Source of the DNA: Lentisphaerota bacterium
Lineage (GTDB): Bacteria > Verrucomicrobiota > Lentisphaeria > Victivallales > GWF2-50-93
Assembly: GCA_025360875.1 (NCBI GenBank)
Contig: JANYBI010000510.1
Span: forward strand, 1 to 9,949
Reading direction: 5' to 3'
Length of the DNA stretch: 9,949 nt
Shown here: piece after piece, positions 5,994 through 9,949 of the stretch
How the letters are laid out: every line of letters starts with the position of its first letter
Position numbering within the stretch: the stretch's first letter is position 1
Position numbers and translations under genes: made by a program
Notes under the pieces: generated by a model
Seen by the model: only the letters and a program-made list of their open reading frames with translations
Told to the model about the DNA's origin: nothing
Database searches by the model: none

Positions 5994-7243
5994 TTGATAT
6001 TCTCCAGGAATTTTCTGCTGAAAAGCAATGCATTGTCCTTGCTCACACCGGTTATGGTCAGCATGGCAACAAGTGCATGATTCCGGTCATCCAACGAGGC
6101 CATATTTATTATGACGTCATATAGGGATGGGTACTTCCGGTAATTGCGGACGCAGTAATTTATTTTCCAAGCCATGTTGTCCAACTGCACGAAATCCGTC
6201 CTTGTAGAATATTCAGTGACCTGTTTTTCATCACCGGAATCTGTCGGGATATATTTATCAAGATATCTAGAAACCAAATTATAGAATCTGGTTTCGTTCA
6301 ACCCCTTTGATTCAAGCCAGTAATATTGACAGGATATCTTCCCAGTTGTTAAATCGTGAGCCACGTATGTCTGATCTTCGACAGAAGCAGTAAGTCTGTG
6401 TTTCTTATAGAGAAGATGAAGCTTGTTCTCATTATTATCCCCCCACGATTCAAAGGCAGGCGACAACTTGTCTGGCACTTTGGCCGGTCCAAAATCTTTC
6501 AGCTTCCATTCGGAACACAAAAGCTTCTTCATGTAATCATCCTGGTCCTGGAAAAGCTGGTCTTCTATGATCGAGAAGACTTGTTCAGCCTGAAGTCCAG
6601 GTGCTGCCTTTCGCATGAGATTGTCAAGGAACTTGGCCGGCACCAGGAAGCTTACCTGCTCCCCCATGGTCGACACATTCACGCCTATCACCTCCCCAGC
6701 GGGTGCAATAGCTGGTCCACCGCTCATCCCTGGGTTGAGTGAACCGGAGAAATTAAAACGTTCTTTAAGCGATTTCTCCAGGAATCCGTTATAATTGCCC
6801 TCCACAATAGTCATGCCGACACCATGAGGGTTGCCTATGGCATACGTTTTAGAACCGTGGGTTGGCGGCTCCTTGCTAATGCGGAAGTAGTTTTCATCCT
6901 CATGCACCTTGCCTCTTACAAGCGCCAGATCGTTTATGATGTCGAATCTGATAACCTTCAAGTTGTCGTGAGTTCCATTCTGGTCAATGGATTCGAGCTT
7001 GTATTTTTCCGGTTCAAGGAGAAATTCTGAAATTACATGGTAGTTCGTTGCCAATAATCCGTCTTGGCTTACCTGGAACCCAGAGCCTTGAGAGTTCTTT
7101 TCCCCTGAGCTCTTTTCGATGACAACTATTTCATAAAGGGAACTCCGGTATTTCTGGAAGTTTGTCTCAGGGGTCTGGGCTTGGAGAGTGATTTCACTCA
7201 TCATGATATGCGTCAGGCAGATTAAGACACAGATATTTCGCAT
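5981..7243 (-). CDS. Secreted trypsin-like (HtrA-type) serine protease with unknown C-terminal domain
   Basis: The 420-residue protein starts with a signal peptide (about 1-22, ending near LQA). Residues about 35-210 are a trypsin-fold protease with the full triad: His69 in LLATNYHVI, Asp105 in NDLALVRG, and Ser174 in NPGMSGGPA. AIGNPHGVGM (135-144) and a GSGFQVS strand (53-59) are as in HtrA/Deg proteases. No PDZ domain follows. Instead there are about 200 residues (220-420) that I do not recognise, mixed in character, with KLHLLYKKHRLTASVEDQT and AWKINYCVRNYRKYPSLY among the more distinctive stretches. The start has GGGGGAG five bases upstream, nearly the same site as the CsgG-like gene. 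The stop lies inside the FHA gene. It probably works in the periplasm on misfolded or regulated envelope proteins; the partner FHA-membrane protein suggests a regulated role. The protease call is firm and the substrate is unknown. Confidence 0.9.
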   Translation of the reverse strand: MRNICVLICLTHIMMSEITLQAQTPETNFQKYRSSLYEIVVIEKSSGEKNSQGSGFQVSQDGLLATNYHVISEFLLEPEKYKLESIDQNGTHDNLKVIRFDIINDLALVRGKVHEDENYFRISKEPPTHGSKTYAIGNPHGVGMTIVEGNYNGFLEKSLKERFNFSGSLNPGMSGGPAIAPAGEVIGVNVSTMGEQVSFLVPAKFLDNLMRKAAPGLQAEQVFSIIEDQLFQDQDDYMKKLLCSEWKLKDFGPAKVPDKLSPAFESWGDNNENKLHLLYKKHRLTASVEDQTYVAHDLTTGKISCQYYWLESKGLNETRFYNLVSRYLDKYIPTDSGDEKQVTEYSTRTDFVQLDNMAWKINYCVRNYRKYPSLYDVIINMASLDDRNHALVAMLTITGVSKDNALLFSRKFLENIKWVK

Positions 7244-7282
7244 TAAAACTCCCCCGTATCCGTATGAGACCAGGACTTAGGC

Positions 7283-7310
7283 AATATACCCCGATGATGT
7301 AACTTTTCTA
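7283..7310 (-). promoter_or_regulatory. Candidate promoter of the protease-FHA operon
   Basis: On the minus strand TAGAAA (7310-7305) is followed after 16 bases by TATATT (7288-7283). These match four and five of six sigma-70 consensus positions. A start near 7276 leaves about 33 bases of leader ending in GGGGGAG and the protease ATG. A perfect TATAAT further upstream (7365-7360) has no acceptable -35 partner. Confidence 0.35.
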
Positions 7311-7426
7311 TGGTCGTATTTCTTAAACTAACACTACACGCCAATATTAATATTCTTGGATTATAATGTGCCCATTCAACTTTGAAGCAAGCAATAGGTA
7401 CTGTTATCATGGAACTGAACGCTACA

Positions 7427-7456
7427 TCAAAGAAAATAAACAGGCTGGAAAGCCTG
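7427..7456 (-). terminator. Rho-independent terminator of lysS
   Basis: Read on the minus strand, CAGGCT-TTCC-AGCCTG forms a perfect six-pair stem with a four-base loop (7456-7441). Possible G-U pairs extend it outward. It is followed by TTTATTTTCTTTG, a T-rich but interrupted tail. The stem begins two bases after the lysS stop codon, and no minus-strand gene starts for another 185 bases, so it should end the lysS transcript and insulate the protease operon. Confidence 0.75.
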
Positions 7457-7458
7457 CC

Positions 7459-8955
7459 CTACTGCTTATGAACCGGCTTGAGGTGCGGGAACAGGATTAC
7501 GTCCCTGATGGATTCGGAAGCGGTCAGCAGCATCACGAGGCGGTCGATGCCAATGCCCATTCCGCCGGCAGGAGGCATTCCATATTCGAGAGCCGTGAGG
7601 AAATCCTCGTCGATTGCGCCTTCCTTAGGGCCGGCGCGTTTCGCCTGTTCCTCGAAACGCCTTCTCTGCTCGACCGGATCGTTGAGCTCGGAATATCCCG
7701 GCGCAATTTCCTGTCCGTTTATTTCCAGTTCGAAGACGTCGACGTAGTTCCCGTTGTCGGCGCAGGCCTTTGCTAGAGGCACCAGCACCGCTGGAAGGCG
7801 CGTGACAAACGTAGGCTGGATGAGAGTCTGTTCGATCAGTTTTTCATAAACTTCATGTGTCACTTCGAAATCCACGAACTTCGGATCGATGTGGAGGCCC
7901 ATGCCCTGGGCGCGTTCAACACGCTGGGCCGGAGTGATGTCGAACCAGTCGGCACCGGCCTTTTCCTTCACGAGATCGTCATATGTGGCCCTGCGCCATG
8001 GCGGTGTGAGATCGATTATCCTGCCGTTCCCGTGGTCGATCTTCAATGTTCCCAGGACGTTCTGGGCGACAGTCGTCACCAGCGTCTCCACAAGGTCCAT
8101 CATTGTCCTGCAGTCGCCGAACGCCTGATATATTTCGATCATGGTGAATTCGGGGTTATGCCTGCGCGACATCCCTTCGTTCCTGAAATTCCTGTTGAGC
8201 TCGTATATCTTCTCGAATCCACCGACCAGCAGGCGCTTGAGATAAAGTTCCGGCGCAATCCTCATGAACATGGGTGCGTGAAGCGCCTCGTAGAACGTTC
8301 CAAAAGGTTTTGCGGCCGCACCGCCGGCGAGATACTGGAGCATCGGTGTCTCGACTTCGGTAAACTGCTTTTCAGCCAGTATCCTGCGGATTTCGCTGAT
8401 TATGGCGAAACGTTTTTTGAACACGTCCCTGCTCTTTTCATTCACTATGAGGTCAAGATAGCGCTGTCTGTAGATCTGCTCTACATCCGTAAGCCCATGC
8501 CATTTCTCCGGAAGGGTCCGGAGAGATTTGCTGAGCAGTTCAAACTTTGAGATCTTGATAGTTATCTCGCCTGTGCGGGTGGTGAACAGCTTTCCTTCCA
8601 CGCCGACGATGTCTCCGATATCTATCTTCTTGAAAAGGAGGAACGAAGGTTCCCCTAGATTGTCCTTGTGGACATACAGCTGGATTTTTCCGGTGCTGTC
8701 CTTGATATCCGCAAAAATGGACTTGCCCATTATCCTGTAGGCCGTGATACGTCCCGCGGCGGCCACATGCACTTCGGTCTCCGGCACGAACTTCGCTCTA
8801 ATCTCCGAGATGCGACCGCTGCATTCGAACGACTTGCCAAACGGATCCGTCCCCTCGCTCCGCCACTCATCAAGCTTCTTCAGGCGCTGCGTGAAAATAT
8901 CCTCTGCGGAAATCTCAGGCGCCGCCTGAACCGCATTGTCAACTTTATTCTCCAT
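7459..8955 (-). CDS. lysS: Lysyl-tRNA synthetase, class II
   Basis: LysRS joins lysine to tRNA-Lys using ATP. The 498 residues equal the usual bacterial class II length. An N-terminal OB-fold anticodon-binding domain spans about 62-145 (AAGRITAYRIMGKSIFADIKD strand pattern). The catalytic core begins at KWHGLTDVEQIYRQRYLDL (151-169). Motif 1 surrounds EVETPMLQ (200-207). Motif 2 is NRNFRNEGMSRRHNPEFTMI (254-273). Motif 3 is GMGIGIDRLVMLL (465-477). The lysine and ATP site residues FELEINGQEIAPGYSELND (408-426) are present. The N-terminal 20 residues are a variable extension. The ATG at 8955 follows the upstream gene by 26 bases; the Shine-Dalgarno-like AGGGA is about 12 bases away, longer than ideal. 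The segment TRLPAVLVPLAKACADNG (385-402) departs from the more usual Asp-Tyr-Pro wording but keeps PLAK. Co-transcription with the upstream secreted protein is likely, and a hairpin terminator follows. Confidence 0.98.
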   Translation of the reverse strand: MENKVDNAVQAAPEISAEDIFTQRLKKLDEWRSEGTDPFGKSFECSGRISEIRAKFVPETEVHVAAAGRITAYRIMGKSIFADIKDSTGKIQLYVHKDNLGEPSFLLFKKIDIGDIVGVEGKLFTTRTGEITIKISKFELLSKSLRTLPEKWHGLTDVEQIYRQRYLDLIVNEKSRDVFKKRFAIISEIRRILAEKQFTEVETPMLQYLAGGAAAKPFGTFYEALHAPMFMRIAPELYLKRLLVGGFEKIYELNRNFRNEGMSRRHNPEFTMIEIYQAFGDCRTMMDLVETLVTTVAQNVLGTLKIDHGNGRIIDLTPPWRRATYDDLVKEKAGADWFDITPAQRVERAQGMGLHIDPKFVDFEVTHEVYEKLIEQTLIQPTFVTRLPAVLVPLAKACADNGNYVDVFELEINGQEIAPGYSELNDPVEQRRRFEEQAKRAGPKEGAIDEDFLTALEYGMPPAGGMGIGIDRLVMLLTASESIRDVILFPHLKPVHKQ

Positions 8956-8981
8956 GGTATTTATAGTTCCCTTTAAGTTAA

Positions 8982-9866
8982 TTACTCAGCGTCCTTGGTG
9001 AGCACAGGTTTCCCGTTCTCCTCCGTGTAATCGACATCCTTGAGCCCCTTCCTGCCGCCGACGACAACAACCATCCCCTCCTTGCTGTCCATGACGATCG
9101 TGGGGACCGTATTAGTCTTCACATAAACCTCTTTCTCACTCAGGTCGCAGTTGATGTCATATATGAAATATGAAAAGACATTCGGGCTCGCCTGGATCAT
9201 GATATGCACGCGGCTGAGTCCGTCAACTTCGCACATGGGGGGGAAATTCCCTATGTCGGACCCGATTCTGGCGACTCCGTATACGAACTTGCCATCTTCA
9301 ATGATGAGGCAATAGACCTTGTCCTTGCCGTCGTTGAAGGTCACCACCTTCATTAACCTCGGAGGAGGAGCGGCCTCTTCCTTCTTCTTGAAGAGATCCG
9401 GAACGCCGACAGTCCGTTCCCAGACCGTCAATCCGTTGGAAATCGAGAAGTTGGCGGTGTCGGACTGGTATTCCGACGTCAGCTGCTTGTGGCTTATAAC
9501 AGCCCTTATCCTGTAGTTTCCAGGCTTGGTCAGCACGTACAGGCTTGTCACCGGAACTAGGACTTCCTGAGTGGCGCCGGGCTTTATTATAGTACCGAGC
9601 AACGGATTGAATGCGCTCTTCCTCAGCTCTGCACGTGTCTGGTCGGGCATTTCAATGAAGAACTTCAGCGTGCCTGTAGCTGCCACATCGTCGCTGAACG
9701 CCAGAGCCTGACCGCTGTAGTTCCTGAGTATGACCTTGGCATATATGGATTCGTAAAGCAGATAGTTTCCACGGTTCACCGCCACGCCTACGGAAACCTG
9801 TGCGTACAGGGGCAGCGACATCAGGACAATCAGGATCGCCAAAAGCGATATGAGCATTCTTTTCAT
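8982..9866 (-). CDS. Secreted protein of unknown function, Ig-like N-terminal domain
   Basis: The 294-residue product begins with a signal peptide (KRMLISLLAILIVLMSLPLYA, about 2-22). Residues about 24-145 look like an all-beta, Ig-like domain: VNRGNYLLYESIYAKVILRN, later IKPGATQEVLVPV and LTKPGNYRIRAVIS, the phrasing typical of bacterial beta-sandwich domains. A linker with KKKEEAAPPPR (about 160-170) leads to a second beta-rich part (172-294) with KVYCLIIEDGKFVYGVARIG, RVHIMIQASPNVFSYFIYD and MVVVVGGRKGL, which resembles propeller or beta-meander repeats. No catalytic motif is visible. The start is supported by GAGGTG six bases upstream (9873-9878). The gene lies 26 bases before lysS in the same direction, so the two probably share a message, but a functional link is not evident. 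It is likely periplasmic or surface-exposed. Confidence 0.85.
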   Translation of the reverse strand: MKRMLISLLAILIVLMSLPLYAQVSVGVAVNRGNYLLYESIYAKVILRNYSGQALAFSDDVAATGTLKFFIEMPDQTRAELRKSAFNPLLGTIIKPGATQEVLVPVTSLYVLTKPGNYRIRAVISHKQLTSEYQSDTANFSISNGLTVWERTVGVPDLFKKKEEAAPPPRLMKVVTFNDGKDKVYCLIIEDGKFVYGVARIGSDIGNFPPMCEVDGLSRVHIMIQASPNVFSYFIYDINCDLSEKEVYVKTNTVPTIVMDSKEGMVVVVGGRKGLKDVDYTEENGKPVLTKDAE

Positions 9867-9886
9867 GGCTTACACCTCGTTTATCC

Positions 9887-9911
9887 GGCCAGGGAAATTA
9901 TTTTCCCGGCC
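9887..9911. repeat. Inverted repeat (hairpin) upstream of the secreted-protein gene
   Basis: GGCC-A-GGGAAA, a four-base loop, then TTTCCC-GGCC forms a ten-pair stem with one bulged base. It lies eight bases upstream of the GAGGTG ribosome site. Neither strand shows a following T-run, so it is not a standard terminator. It may be the terminator of a gene beyond the right edge, a structure in the mRNA leader, or a protein-binding palindrome. The 38 bases to its right hold no assignable gene or promoter. Confidence 0.55.
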
Positions 9912-9949
9912 ACTGAGTCAGGGTTAATGGAAAAATGGCATTGGAAATT

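Noticed and set aside
7360..7367. Perfect TATAAT on both strands (ATTATAAT)
   Set aside because: Neither strand has an acceptable -35 hexamer at 15-19 bases, and no plus-strand gene follows.
7855..8550. Plus-strand open frame of 231 codons
   Set aside because: It is antisense to lysS, whose catalytic motifs cover the same stretch, so this is a shadow frame.

Overview
The window is bacterial: genes are densely packed, most have clear Shine-Dalgarno sites, and base composition looks slightly under half G+C by eye. The lysyl-tRNA synthetase, together with secreted Ig-like and CsgG-like proteins and an FHA-membrane protein beside a trypsin-like protease, is most reminiscent of the PVC superphylum (Lentisphaerota/Verrucomicrobiota). 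That placement is an impression from protein style only; nothing in the window fixes the taxon.

Layout. Positions 1-3345 (minus strand) are one uninterrupted reading frame of 1115 codons that runs off the left edge. It encodes a very large exported protein with two CsgG/FlgO-like modules, a helical middle and a beta-propeller-like C-terminal region. Next comes a HAD-family phosphatase-like gene (3519-4103, minus), preceded by a possible 41-codon ORF that overlaps its start. A divergent intergenic region then separates it from a plus-strand toxin-antitoxin pair (4434-5005). On the minus strand again lie a secreted trypsin-like serine protease (5981-7243) and an FHA-domain, five-helix membrane protein (5058-5993) that overlap by 13 bases and must form one operon. 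Finally lysS (7459-8955) follows a secreted protein of unknown function (8982-9866) by 26 bases, and lysS ends in a hairpin terminator.

How the genes fit together. lysS is housekeeping. The protease and FHA protein look like a two-protein envelope unit: an exported protease with a complete His-Asp-Ser triad, and a membrane protein carrying a phosphothreonine-reading domain. The toxin-antitoxin pair is a self-contained cassette on the opposite strand between the FHA and HAD genes. The giant CsgG-like protein stands alone, with its own leader and AT-rich upstream region.

The least expected observations are the giant CsgG-like/propeller protein with an apparently duplicated N-terminal module, the protease-FHA overlap, and a promoter-like element (TTKACA, 16 bases, TACGTTAA) occurring with the same spacing upstream of both the HAD gene and the giant gene. 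No tRNA, rRNA, insertion sequence or CRISPR array was seen.
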